Shown here: piece after piece, positions 1 through 6,415 of the stretch
How the letters are laid out: every line of letters begins with the position of its first letter
Numbering within the stretch: position 1 is the stretch's first letter
From: Thioalkalivibrio sp.
GTDB taxonomy: Bacteria; Pseudomonadota; Gammaproteobacteria; Ectothiorhodospirales; Ectothiorhodospiraceae
DNA: 8,668 nt
NCBI GenBank assembly: GCA_003550945.1
Contig: PULL01000112.1
Coordinates: forward strand, 1-8,668
Direction: 5' to 3'
The notes under the pieces: model-generated
What the model was told of the DNA's origin: nothing
Databases searched by the model: none
Seen by the model: only the letters and a program-made list of their open reading frames with translations
Program-made: the position numbers and the translations under genes

Positions 1-68
1 ACCTTGATCGCGGCAGCACTGAAATCGACCCCGAGCAAAGCGTGGCGCTTTTTCCCCAGTCCTAGCAC
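1..68 (-). CDS. pilM: Type IV pilus assembly protein PilM, N-terminal fragment
   Basis: This is the 5' end of a minus-strand gene that leaves the window at its left edge. Reading from a GTG at 68-66 gives 22 complete codons, including ALLGVDFSAAAIKV. That matches the first beta-strand of the actin-like ATPase fold of PilM, whose start is typically LLGxDIxxxxVK. A G-rich stretch (complement of 73-79) lies just upstream and can serve as the ribosome binding site. PilM is a cytoplasmic protein that binds the N-terminus of PilN and links the PilN/PilO/PilP inner-membrane complex to the pilus motors. In many gammaproteobacteria pilM is transcribed divergently from the PBP1A gene and heads pilMNOPQ, which is exactly the geometry here. 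The fragment is short, so the name rests on the N-terminal motif plus this context. The GTG start is the only nearby in-frame candidate I see. Confidence 0.8.
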   Translation of the reverse strand, partial: MLGLGKKRHALLGVDFSAAAIK

Positions 69-101
69 ACTGCCCCCCTGATGTTCGCGTGCTACAGGGC
101 T

Positions 102-110
102 TATACTATA
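102..110. promoter_or_regulatory. Overlapping divergent -10-like elements between pilM and mrcA
   Basis: The plus strand carries TATACT at 102-107, and the minus strand carries TATAGT at 110-105. Each matches the sigma-70 -10 consensus at five of six positions, and the two overlap. Neither has a good -35 hexamer at 16-18 bases, so either could be weak, activator-dependent or chance in a locally AT-rich patch. The minus-strand element sits about 37 bases before the pilM GTG and is the best promoter candidate seen for that operon. Confidence 0.35.
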
Positions 111-124
111 CCTTCACCCTGCTA

Positions 125-153
125 TTTACACGCATTTACGGTTTGATGATAGT
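125..153 (+). promoter_or_regulatory. Candidate sigma-70 promoter of mrcA
   Basis: TTTACA at 125-130 matches the -35 consensus at five of six positions. It is followed after 17 bases by GATAGT at 148-153, which matches the -10 consensus at four of six. Transcription would begin near 160, giving a leader of about 65 bases before the mrcA ATG. The element was found by eye against the consensus only, and the upstream TATACT at 102-107 is an alternative. Confidence 0.4.
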
Positions 154-164
154 CCGCGTGAACA

Positions 165-181
165 GGTCGCCGCAAGCGACT
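165..181 (+). other. Small hairpin in the mrcA leader
   Basis: GTCGC at 166-170 and GCGAC at 176-180 form a perfect five-base inverted repeat with a five-base loop. The stem can be extended by a G-T pair (165/181) and an A-T pair (164/182), and TTT follows at 181-183. It would lie at the start of the predicted mrcA transcript. It is too small to be called a terminator with confidence; a transcript-stabilising or attenuating role is only a possibility. Confidence 0.3.
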
Positions 182-224
182 TTCCGATCGAATCAATCTC
201 CCGTTCAAACCAGACCCTGAAGCC

Positions 225-2636
225 ATGCCGCTGCTCGTTCGTGTCATTCTCGCCCTTCTGTCCCTCGCCATCGGCGCCGGGATGGCCGCGATCGCGGTAT
301 TCCTCGGTCTATATCTCTACTACGCACCCGGGCTTCCCGCGGTCGATTCGCTGCGCGAGGTTCGACTGCAGACCCCCATGCAGGTCTACTCTGCCGACGG
401 GCGCCTGATCGGCGAGTTCTCCGAACAGCGCCGCGAACCCGTGCCCGTTTCCGAAATGCCGGAACGGGTGTTGCAGGCCTTCATCGCGGCCGAAGACGAG
501 CGCTTCTACCGGCACCGCGGTGTCGACCCGCTGGGCCTGCTGCGCGCCGGCATTCATGTGTTCAGCACCGGGGAGCGCACCCAGGGCGGCAGCACGATCA
601 CCATGCAGCTGGCCCGGAACTTCTTCCTGACCCGCGAACGCACCTACGAACGCAAGATCCGGGAAATCTTCCTGGCGCTGAAAATCGAACGCGAACTGAC
701 CAAGGACCAGATTCTCGAACTCTACCTGAACAAGATCTTCCTCGGGCAGCGCGCGTACGGAGTTTCAGCCGCCGCTAGAGTCTATTTCGACCGCAGCCTG
801 GAAGAACTTGAGCTCGACCAGATCGCGATTCTCGCGGCCCTGCCCAAAGCGCCCTCGACGACCAACCCCGTGACCAGCCCGCAGCGGGCCGAGAACCGGC
901 GCAATTACGTACTCAGGCGCATGCTGGAACTGGACCTGATCACGCCCGAGGAACACGCGGATGCGGTCGCGCGCCCGGTGCTGTCCCAGCGGCATGTGGC
1001 AACCACGGAGGTGGATGCCCACTGGGTGGCGGAGGCCGCACGCCAGGTGGCGGTGAATCTCTGGGGCGAGGACGCCTACGTGCGCGGTCTGCGCATCCAC
1101 ACCACCATCGACGGCGATGCGCAGGAGGCAGCCAACGCGGCGCTGCGCGACGGCCTGATCGAATACGACCAGCGGCACGGCTACCGGGGCCCCGAAATGC
1201 GCCTGGACGACACCGTGACGGACGACGCCGATGCCCGGCGCCAGGTCCTCGCCAGCATCGGCGCCAGTGGGCGCCTGCTGTTTCCGGCAGTGGTGCTGGA
1301 AGCGGACCGGGACAGCGTGCTTCTGGATGCCGGTCGGGTTGGCGAGCATCGCCTCTCGGGCGACGCCCTGGCCTGGGCCAGGCCCGCTCAGACACCGGTG
1401 TCCGGCTGGCTTCGTCGCGGCGACGTGGTGCGCATCCAGCCCACCGCGCAAGGCGACTGGCGCCTGAGCCAGGTGCCCGAGGTCACCGGCGCGGTGGTGG
1501 CGCAGTCGCCGGAAGACGGCGCGATCCTGGCGCTGGCCGGCGGCTTCGACTTCTTCCAGAACCGGTTCAACCGCGCGCTGCAGGCCGAGCGGCAGCCCGG
1601 ATCCGCGTTCAAGCCGCTGATCTACGCACTGGCGCTGCAGGATGGCATGACGCCGGTGAGCACGGTGATGGACGCGCCGCTGGTGTTCAGCGACCCGGCG
1701 CTCGGCGCGGAATGGCGCCCGGAGAACTACTCGCGCAGCTTCCGCGGCGCCACGACCATGCGCGAGGCGCTGGCCAACTCGCGCAACCTCGCGTCGATCC
1801 GTCTGCTGAACACGGTCGGCATCAACAAGACCCACGACGACCTGGGCCGCTTTGGGCTGACTCTCGCGCAGCACCCGCGCAACCTTTCCATGGCGCTGGG
1901 CACCGGCACCATCACGCCCGTGACAATGAACAACGCCTACATCCCGTTCGCTAACGGCGGCTGGCTGACCACCCCCTGGCTGATCGCGCGGATCGAGGAG
2001 GTCGACGGCACGCTGCTCTACCAGGCACCGACGCCGCGCGCCTGCCCCGACCCCTGCGAAAACCCTGCGGGCCAGCAGCTCGAGCTCTTTACCGCCCACG
2101 GGCCATTGCAGTTTGCGGAGCCGGTGCCCACGCTCGAACCCGGGGTTGCGTGGCAGATGAGTCAGATGCTGGGCGGAGTGATCCGGGCGGGCACCGGGCG
2201 CCGCGCGCTCGATCTCGGCCGGCAGGACCTGGGCGGGAAGACCGGCACCACCAACTCCTACCGCGACGCCTGGTTCGTCGGCTTCAACGCGGAACTCGCC
2301 GCCACCGCCTGGATCGGTTTCGACGACAACCGTGAACTGGGTTCGCGCGAGACCGGCGCCCGCGCAGCCTTGCCGATCTGGATGGGGTTCATGCAGCGTT
2401 CGCTGGCCGGCCGGCCCGAGGCTCCGGTCGAACGCCCGATCGACCTCGTCGAGGTGGCCCTGATCCCGGAGACGGGAGAACGCACCACCGACGACGACCC
2501 CCGCGGCCGGCGCGAGTGGCTGCTCCCGGAGCAGATCCCGCAGCGCAGCGCGCATATCCCGTCGGGTACCGGGGAGACCGGCAACCGGGAGGAGACCGGC
2601 CGGCAAATCGAGTCGCAGCCCGAGTTCATTTTCTGA
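225..2636 (+). CDS. mrcA: Penicillin-binding protein 1A (bifunctional class A PBP)
   Basis: This bifunctional peptidoglycan synthase polymerises lipid II and cross-links the strands in the periplasm, anchored in the inner membrane. Residues about 5-33 form one hydrophobic anchor after a very short cytoplasmic tail. The GT51 glycosyltransferase domain covers roughly 50-230, with EDERFYRHRG (catalytic Glu90), GGSTITMQLARN at 121-132 and RKIREIFLALKIE at 143-155. Residues about 285-420 correspond to the OB-like insert of PBP1A. The transpeptidase domain follows with SxxK (Ser460-Lys463), SxN (Ser519-Arg520-Asn521) and KTGT at 672-675, so all catalytic residues are present. At 803 residues it is slightly shorter than E. 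coli PBP1A (850). The C-terminal 40 or so residues are polar and low in complexity. The ATG at 225 places the anchor correctly, although its ribosome binding site is weak. It is divergent from pilM, as in other gammaproteobacteria. Confidence 0.96.
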   Translation: MPLLVRVILALLSLAIGAGMAAIAVFLGLYLYYAPGLPAVDSLREVRLQTPMQVYSADGRLIGEFSEQRREPVPVSEMPERVLQAFIAAEDERFYRHRGVDPLGLLRAGIHVFSTGERTQGGSTITMQLARNFFLTRERTYERKIREIFLALKIERELTKDQILELYLNKIFLGQRAYGVSAAARVYFDRSLEELELDQIAILAALPKAPSTTNPVTSPQRAENRRNYVLRRMLELDLITPEEHADAVARPVLSQRHVATTEVDAHWVAEAARQVAVNLWGEDAYVRGLRIHTTIDGDAQEAANAALRDGLIEYDQRHGYRGPEMRLDDTVTDDADARRQVLASIGASGRLLFPAVVLEADRDSVLLDAGRVGEHRLSGDALAWARPAQTPVSGWLRRGDVVRIQPTAQGDWRLSQVPEVTGAVVAQSPEDGAILALAGGFDFFQNRFNRALQAERQPGSAFKPLIYALALQDGMTPVSTVMDAPLVFSDPALGAEWRPENYSRSFRGATTMREALANSRNLASIRLLNTVGINKTHDDLGRFGLTLAQHPRNLSMALGTGTITPVTMNNAYIPFANGGWLTTPWLIARIEEVDGTLLYQAPTPRACPDPCENPAGQQLELFTAHGPLQFAEPVPTLEPGVAWQMSQMLGGVIRAGTGRRALDLGRQDLGGKTGTTNSYRDAWFVGFNAELAATAWIGFDDNRELGSRETGARAALPIWMGFMQRSLAGRPEAPVERPIDLVEVALIPETGERTTDDDPRGRREWLLPEQIPQRSAHIPSGTGETGNREETGRQIESQPEFIF

Positions 2637-2648
2637 GCGGCCGTGGCG

Positions 2649-3263
2649 ATGCCTGAATCCAGAGCCCGTCAACGCCTCGCCGAGGAGGCGGCACGCATCA
2701 TCCTCGAGGAGGGAGTGCGCGACTACGGCCTCGCCAAGCGCAAGGCGGCCGACCACCTGGGGATGACCGGCCGGCGCGAAATGCCCGCGAATACCGAAAT
2801 CGAGAACGCGGTGCTGGAACGCAACCGTCTGTTCGCAAGCGCCGAAACCCAGCGCGAATACCGGGACCGCCTGCGCGCCGCCGCGCTGGTGATGGAACGG
2901 CTCGCATCACTGGAGCCGCGCCTGGTCGGCCCCCTGCTGTTGGGAATCCTGGAGCCGCAGCCGGTGATCAACCTCCATGGCTTCGCGGAAACCGTCGAAG
3001 AGGTGATTTTCCTGCTCGGCGACATGGGCATCCAGTGCCGCAGCGGAGACCGCCACTACAGGGGCGGCAGCGGGACGCGCGTGCCGTTCCTGAGCTTTCG
3101 CGGACCGGACGGGCTCGACGTCGAACTCACCGTGTTCCCGGCCAACGGGATCCGGCAAGCACCGCCGTCGCCGGTCGATGGCCGCCCGATGCGTCGTCTC
3201 GGACTCGCCGCCGTGCAGGAACTCATCGCGGAAGTCGAAGCCAGCCTGGAACGCGCCGACTGA
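2649..3263 (+). CDS. Conserved hypothetical protein, possible nucleotidyltransferase-like fold
   Basis: A cytoplasmic-looking protein of 204 residues with no signal peptide or membrane segment. Numbered from the ATG at 2649, the N-terminal 45 residues are helical and charged (RLAEEAARIILEEGVRDYGLAKRKAA). A helical stretch follows at about 50-88. The most conserved-looking part is EPRLVGPLLLGILEP with VINLHGFAETVEEVIFLL, then RVPFLSFRGPDGLDVELTVFP, and finally SPVDGRPMRRL near the C-terminus. This layout resembles a family of proteobacterial hypothetical proteins I recall, in which the LVG...G / LH.FA...E.V / vel.vFP pattern suggests a minimal nucleotidyltransferase-like core. That reading is from memory and is weak. 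A GTG at 2643 is an alternative start, but GAGCGG at 2635-2640 is spaced properly only for the ATG at 2649. It starts 12 bases after mrcA and is probably co-transcribed with it. No function is assigned. Confidence 0.85.
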   Translation: MPESRARQRLAEEAARIILEEGVRDYGLAKRKAADHLGMTGRREMPANTEIENAVLERNRLFASAETQREYRDRLRAAALVMERLASLEPRLVGPLLLGILEPQPVINLHGFAETVEEVIFLLGDMGIQCRSGDRHYRGGSGTRVPFLSFRGPDGLDVELTVFPANGIRQAPPSPVDGRPMRRLGLAAVQELIAEVEASLERAD

Positions 3264-3290
3264 CCGTCTCACGGCCCTGCCCAACTCCTG

Positions 3291-3336
3291 AAAAACGAAC
3301 CCCGTTCCCCCGGCGGGCCCTTTGCGAGGGAGGGCC
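3291..3336. terminator. Possible terminator hairpins in the convergent gap
   Basis: The 90-base gap between the two converging genes holds two inverted repeats. GGCCCT at 3316-3321 pairs perfectly with AGGGCC at 3331-3336 across a nine-base loop. A shorter GAAC/GTTC hairpin spans 3297-3307. On the minus strand, which carries hemE, the second hairpin is followed directly by G and five T residues (3295-3291), the layout of a weak intrinsic terminator for the rpsU-yqeY-hemE transcript. No T-run follows on the plus strand. The four-base stem makes this only suggestive. Confidence 0.35.
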
Positions 3337-3353
3337 GGTGAAACCGGGTCGGC

Positions 3354-4409
3354 TCAGCCGGCGCGGTAGCTGTGGACTGTCTCGACCAGGGTCGCGACGC
3401 GCTCGGGCTCGATCCCGGGATGGATGCCGTGACCGAGGTTGAACACGTGGCCGGTCGGATTTGGAAAGCCGTCGAGCACTCGCCGCGCTTCGGCCCGGAC
3501 CACGTCGTCACCGGCGTACAGCACCGACGGATCCAGATTGCCCTGCAGCGCGACCCGGTCGCCGACCCGTCGCGCCGCTTCCGCGATGTCGATGGTCCAG
3601 TCGAGCCCCAGCGCGTCGGCGCCCGCCTCCGCCTGCCACTCGAGCCACGCCCCGCCACCCTTGGTGAACAGGATCACGGGCACGCGGCGACCCTCGTGCT
3701 CCCGCGGCAGCTCGTCGATGATGCGCTGCATGTAACCCAGCGAGAACTCGCGGTAATGCCGGGGCGTCAGCGAACCGCCCCAGGTATCGAAGATCATCAC
3801 CGCCTGCGCCCCTGCCTGAACCTGGGCCTGCAGGTAGGCCGACACCGCCGCCGACACCTTCTGCAGCAGCGCGTGCATTGCCTGCGGCTCGCCGTAGAGA
3901 ATTCGCTTCGTCTCGGCAAAATCCCGCGAGCCTGCACCCTCGATCATGTAGGTGGCCAGCGTCCACGGGCTGCCTGCGAAGCCGATCAGCGGCACGGAAC
4001 CGTTCAGCTCGCGCCGGATCAGGCGCACCGCGTCCATCACGTAGCGCAGTTCCTGCTCGGGATCGGGAATGGGCAGGCGCTCGATGTCGGCCAGCGAACG
4101 CACCGGGTCGCGGAAACGCGGACCCTCGCCGGTCTCGAAGTAGAGGCCGAGTCCCATCGCGTCGGGGACCGTCAGGATGTCGGAGAACAGAATCGCCGCG
4201 TCCAGCGGAAAGCGCGCGAGCGGCTGCATGGTGACCTCGCAGGCGAGCTCCGGATTCTGACAGAGATCCAGGAAGCTCCCGGCCCGCGCCCGCGTCGCGC
4301 GGTACTCGGGCAGGTAGCGGCCTGCCTGGCGCATGATCCAGATCGGCGTGCGGTCGACCGGTTCGCGCAGGAGCGCGCGCAGCAAACGGTCATTGGCCAG
4401 TTCAGTCAT
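3354..4409 (-). CDS. hemE: Uroporphyrinogen decarboxylase
   Basis: This cytoplasmic enzyme removes the four acetate carboxyls of uroporphyrinogen III to give coproporphyrinogen III in haem synthesis. The product is 351 residues, close to the 354 of E. coli HemE, and covers the whole family. The first signature PIWIMRQAGRYLPEYR (22-37) supplies the substrate-binding Arg27 and Arg31. Asp77 lies in FSDILT, Tyr154 in TYMIEGAG, Thr209 in FDTWGG and His327 in GHGI. These positions match the known ligand contacts of the E. coli enzyme, so it should be active. I chose the ATG at 4409 because it starts MTELANDRLL as in homologues and has GGAAGA (complement of 4417-4422) in front. The frame remains open to a TTG at 4466, giving 19 unlikely extra residues. 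It lies 53 bases after the yqeY stop, in the same direction. Confidence 0.97.
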   Translation of the reverse strand: MTELANDRLLRALLREPVDRTPIWIMRQAGRYLPEYRATRARAGSFLDLCQNPELACEVTMQPLARFPLDAAILFSDILTVPDAMGLGLYFETGEGPRFRDPVRSLADIERLPIPDPEQELRYVMDAVRLIRRELNGSVPLIGFAGSPWTLATYMIEGAGSRDFAETKRILYGEPQAMHALLQKVSAAVSAYLQAQVQAGAQAVMIFDTWGGSLTPRHYREFSLGYMQRIIDELPREHEGRRVPVILFTKGGGAWLEWQAEAGADALGLDWTIDIAEAARRVGDRVALQGNLDPSVLYAGDDVVRAEARRVLDGFPNPTGHVFNLGHGIHPGIEPERVATLVETVHSYRAG

Positions 4410-4462
4410 CGTTCGTCTTCCGTTGATGGGCGCCCGGGGGCTTGAGGGGGGCGAAAGCCGGA

Positions 4463-4921
4463 TCAACCGCCGGCCAATTCCTGCAGCCGCGCGCGCAACT
4501 GCCGGCTGACCTCGCCCATGTCGGCGCGTCCCATCAGCCGGGGCTTCAGAAGGGCCATCACCTGCCCCATGTCCTTCGGGCCGGCCGCACCCGCTTCCGC
4601 GATCGCCTCCTCCAGCATCTGCGTCACGGCATCGGGCGCCAGCGGTTCGGGGAGGAATTCGCGAATCACCGCGATCTCCGCCTCTTCGCGGGCCGCGAGG
4701 TCTTCGCGTTGCCCACGCCGGTACTGCTCGATGGAGTCGCGCCGCTGCTTCAGCATGCGGTTCAGGATCGCCAGAATCGCCGCGTCGTCCGGCTCGCGGC
4801 GCTCGTCGACCTCGAACTGCTTGATTTCAGACTGCATCAGGCGCAACGCACCCAAGCGCTCGCGGTCGCGCGCGCGCATCGCGGCCTTCACCGCCTCAGC
4901 GATGCGGTTTTTCAAGGACAT
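4463..4921 (-). CDS. yqeY: GatB/YqeY domain-containing protein
   Basis: A 152-residue soluble protein of the YqeY family (about 147 residues in E. coli), which resembles the C-terminal tRNA-binding domain of GatB, the amidotransferase subunit that makes Gln- or Asn-tRNA. It contains the usual blocks: RLMQSEIKQFEVDER (28-41), the long helix QRRDSIEQYRRGQREDLAAREE (59-80) with IREFLPEPL (86-94), and KDMGQVMALLKPRLMGRADM (116-135) near the C-terminus. A tRNA-linked role is inferred from the domain; the true function of stand-alone YqeY is unsettled. The ATG at 4921 gives the standard MSLKNRI start but has no clear ribosome binding site, and it lies only 24 bases after the rpsU stop. Translation may therefore depend on coupling to rpsU. 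The rpsU-yqeY pairing is common in proteobacteria. Confidence 0.93.
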   Translation of the reverse strand: MSLKNRIAEAVKAAMRARDRERLGALRLMQSEIKQFEVDERREPDDAAILAILNRMLKQRRDSIEQYRRGQREDLAAREEAEIAVIREFLPEPLAPDAVTQMLEEAIAEAGAAGPKDMGQVMALLKPRLMGRADMGEVSRQLRARLQELAGG

Positions 4922-4930
4922 GGGAAGAAC

Positions 4931-4945
4931 CCGCGGAGCGGGGAA
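4931..4945 (-). other. Small intercistronic hairpin between rpsU and yqeY
   Basis: On the minus strand the 24-base gap reads CCCGC-TCC-GCGGG near its middle, a five-base GC-only stem with a three-base loop (plus-strand positions 4930-4942). No T-run follows, so it is not a classical terminator. It lies where the E. coli rpsU-dnaG-rpoD operon has a terminator that lowers expression of the downstream genes, so a mild attenuating or mRNA-end-protecting effect is conceivable. Confidence 0.3.
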
Positions 4946-5161
4946 TCAATACATCCGCACGCGGCGGGTGATGTCACGGGAATTCCGCTTGAGTTGACGC
5001 TTCACGGCCGCCGCTGCCTTGCGCTTGCGCTCGGTGGTCGGCTTCTCGTAGAACTCGCGACGGCGGACTTCAGAGACCACACCGGCTTTCTCGCAGGTGC
5101 GCTTGAAGCGCCGCAGAGCGACTTCGAAGGGCTCGTTTTCGCGTACTCGAACGTGGGGCAT
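4946..5161 (-). CDS. rpsU: 30S ribosomal protein S21
   Basis: This 71-residue basic protein binds near the 3' end of 16S rRNA on the platform of the small subunit and helps in initiation. The sequence MPHVRVRENEPFEVALRRFK, followed by CEKAGV and RRREFYEKPTTERKRK, is nearly identical to E. coli S21 in these blocks, and the length is the same. A clear ribosome binding site, GGAGA (complement of 5167-5171), precedes the ATG at 5161. The frame stays open far upstream through the antisense of aroB, but that is a GC-rich artefact and the S21 start is unambiguous. It heads the minus-strand unit rpsU-yqeY-hemE; in E. coli the gene instead heads rpsU-dnaG-rpoD. Confidence 0.98.
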   Translation of the reverse strand: MPHVRVRENEPFEVALRRFKRTCEKAGVVSEVRRREFYEKPTTERKRKAAAAVKRQLKRNSRDITRRVRMY

Positions 5162-5180
5162 AGTTTCTCCGTGACAAGCT

Positions 5181-5199
5181 GGTTGTAATGTCGGCAACC
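5181..5199 (-). other. Inverted repeat in the rpsU leader
   Basis: GGTTG at 5181-5185 and CAACC at 5195-5199 form a perfect five-base inverted repeat with a nine-base loop. In the rpsU mRNA it would sit about 10 bases upstream of the GGAGA ribosome binding site. A GC-rich, partly palindromic segment (CCGGGCCCGCCGG, 5198-5210) lies directly 5' of it in the mRNA. It could influence initiation, but the stem is short and no known S21 leader motif is recognised. Confidence 0.3.
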
Positions 5200-5222
5200 G
5201 GGCCCGCCGGCTGCAATCGGCC

Positions 5223-5251
5223 ATAAGACAGAACCCGCAATGATAGATCAA
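5223..5251 (-). promoter_or_regulatory. Candidate sigma-70 promoter of rpsU
   Basis: On the minus strand TTGATC (complement of 5246-5251) matches the -35 consensus at four of six positions. After exactly 17 bases comes TCTTAT (complement of 5223-5228), matching the -10 consensus at four of six. It lies in the most AT-rich stretch of the rpsU-aroB gap, and transcription would begin near 5216. A TATCAT at 5245-5240 on the same strand is an alternative -10 without a good -35. I could not identify a convincing promoter for aroB in the same gap. Confidence 0.35.
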
Positions 5252-5317
5252 AGTTTTGTAAAGAAAAAGCCGGTCTCTGCCTACGCAGCCCGAGGCGGTC
5301 ACGCTATCATGGCCGCC

Positions 5318-6415
5318 ATGAAGACCCTGAACGTCGACCTCGGCGCCCGGAGCTATCCCATCCACATCGGCAGCGGGCTGCTGAACGATGCCACGCTGCT
5401 CGCGCCGCATTTGCGCGGCCAGCGGCTGGTCGTGGTCAGCAACGAGACGGTGTCGCCCCTGCACGGCGAGCGGCTCAGGGCGCTGCTCGACGGGCATCCG
5501 GTTACCTGGATCGACCTTCCCGACGGCGAGCGGTTCAAGACCCTCGCGACGGTGGAGTCCATCCTCACCCGCATGCTGGAGGCACGCCTCGACCGGGGCA
5601 GCACGCTGATCGCGTTCGGCGGCGGCGTCGTCGGCGACATTGCCGGCTTTGCCGCGGCCATCTATCAGCGCGGCATCGACTTCATCCAGGTGCCCACCAC
5701 CCTGCTCTCTCAGGTCGATTCCTCCGTTGGTGGCAAGACGGGGGTGAACCACCCGCTGGGCAAGAACATGATCGGGGCGTTCCACCAGCCACGCGCGGTG
5801 ATCATCGACATCGACACGCTGCGCACGTTGCCGCTGCGCGAGCTGCGCGCGGGCGTCGCCGAGGTGATCAAGTACGGCCTGATCGAGGATGCCGGGTTCT
5901 TCGCCTGGCTCGAGTCGAACATCGAGCGCGTTCTTGCGCTGGAACCGGAGGCCGTCATCGAGGCGATCCACCGCTCGTGCGCCTGCAAGGCGGAGGTCGT
6001 CGCCGCGGACGAGCGCGAATCCGGGCGCCGCGCGCTGCTGAACCTGGGGCACACCTTCGGGCACGCGATCGAGACCGGCATGGGGTACGGCCGCTGGCTG
6101 CACGGCGAGGCGGTAGGCACCGGAATGGCGATGGCCGCGAGAATGTCGGAGGCGATGGGCTGGCTGCAGGCCAGCGAACGGGAACGCGCCGAGAACCTGA
6201 TCGCCCGGGCCGGCCTGCAACTGCAGCCGCCCGAGGAGATCGACGCCGCAGGTTTCCGCGAGCTGATGGCGATCGACAAGAAGGTACTCGATGGCCGCCT
6301 GCGGCTGGTGCTGCTGAAGGCGATCGGCTCGGCGGTCGTGACCGCCGATTTTCCCGCAGAGGCGCTGGAAGCCACCCTTCTCGCCGCCTCATCCGTTCCT
6401 GCCGGTGCCGACTGA
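5318..6415 (+). CDS. aroB: 3-dehydroquinate synthase
   Basis: This is the second enzyme of the shikimate pathway, converting DAHP to 3-dehydroquinate with NAD+ and a divalent metal in the cytoplasm. The 365-residue product (362 in E. coli) has the NAD-binding DGERFKT (69-75) and GGGVVGDIAGFAAA (101-114), the PTTLLSQVDSSVGGKTGVN block (126-144), and the metal ligands Glu182 (AEVIKYG), His245 (NLGHTFGHA) and His262 (LHGEAV). These correspond to Glu184, His247 and His264 of E. coli. The ATG at 5318 gives MKTLNVDLGARSYPI, which aligns without gaps to the family start. An ATG at 5309 is possible, and an ATG at 5240 would add 26 atypical residues. The ribosome binding site is weak for all. aroB usually follows aroK; here its upstream neighbour is the divergent rpsU. 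Confidence 0.96.
   Translation: MKTLNVDLGARSYPIHIGSGLLNDATLLAPHLRGQRLVVVSNETVSPLHGERLRALLDGHPVTWIDLPDGERFKTLATVESILTRMLEARLDRGSTLIAFGGGVVGDIAGFAAAIYQRGIDFIQVPTTLLSQVDSSVGGKTGVNHPLGKNMIGAFHQPRAVIIDIDTLRTLPLRELRAGVAEVIKYGLIEDAGFFAWLESNIERVLALEPEAVIEAIHRSCACKAEVVAADERESGRRALLNLGHTFGHAIETGMGYGRWLHGEAVGTGMAMAARMSEAMGWLQASERERAENLIARAGLQLQPPEEIDAAGFRELMAIDKKVLDGRLRLVLLKAIGSAVVTADFPAEALEATLLAASSVPAGAD

Noticed and set aside
765..2756. 663-codon open frame on the minus strand across mrcA
   Set aside because: It is fully antisense to a gene with every PBP1A catalytic motif. Its translation is rich in Arg, Gly, His and Gln with no recognisable domain, as expected of a GC-rich shadow frame.
3264..3353. 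Possible small gene or mobile-element scar in the convergent gap
   Set aside because: The 90 bases contain only short hairpins, with no coding frame with a start signal and no target duplication or terminal repeats.
3372..4445. 357-codon plus-strand frame across hemE
   Set aside because: It is antisense to hemE, whose substrate-binding residues are all in the expected places. It is a shadow frame.
4410..4466. Earlier TTG start for hemE
   Set aside because: It would add 19 Pro/Arg/Ser-rich residues before the family-typical MTEL start, which has its own ribosome binding site.
5240..5317. Earlier ATG start for aroB
   Set aside because: The 26 extra residues come from the AT-rich promoter gap and precede a start that aligns exactly with known AroB N-termini.
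4946..6220. Open frame extending rpsU upstream by about 350 codons, antisense to aroB
   Set aside because: The final 71 residues are a complete S21 with its own ATG and ribosome binding site. The extension is antisense to aroB and crosses the AT-rich promoter gap.
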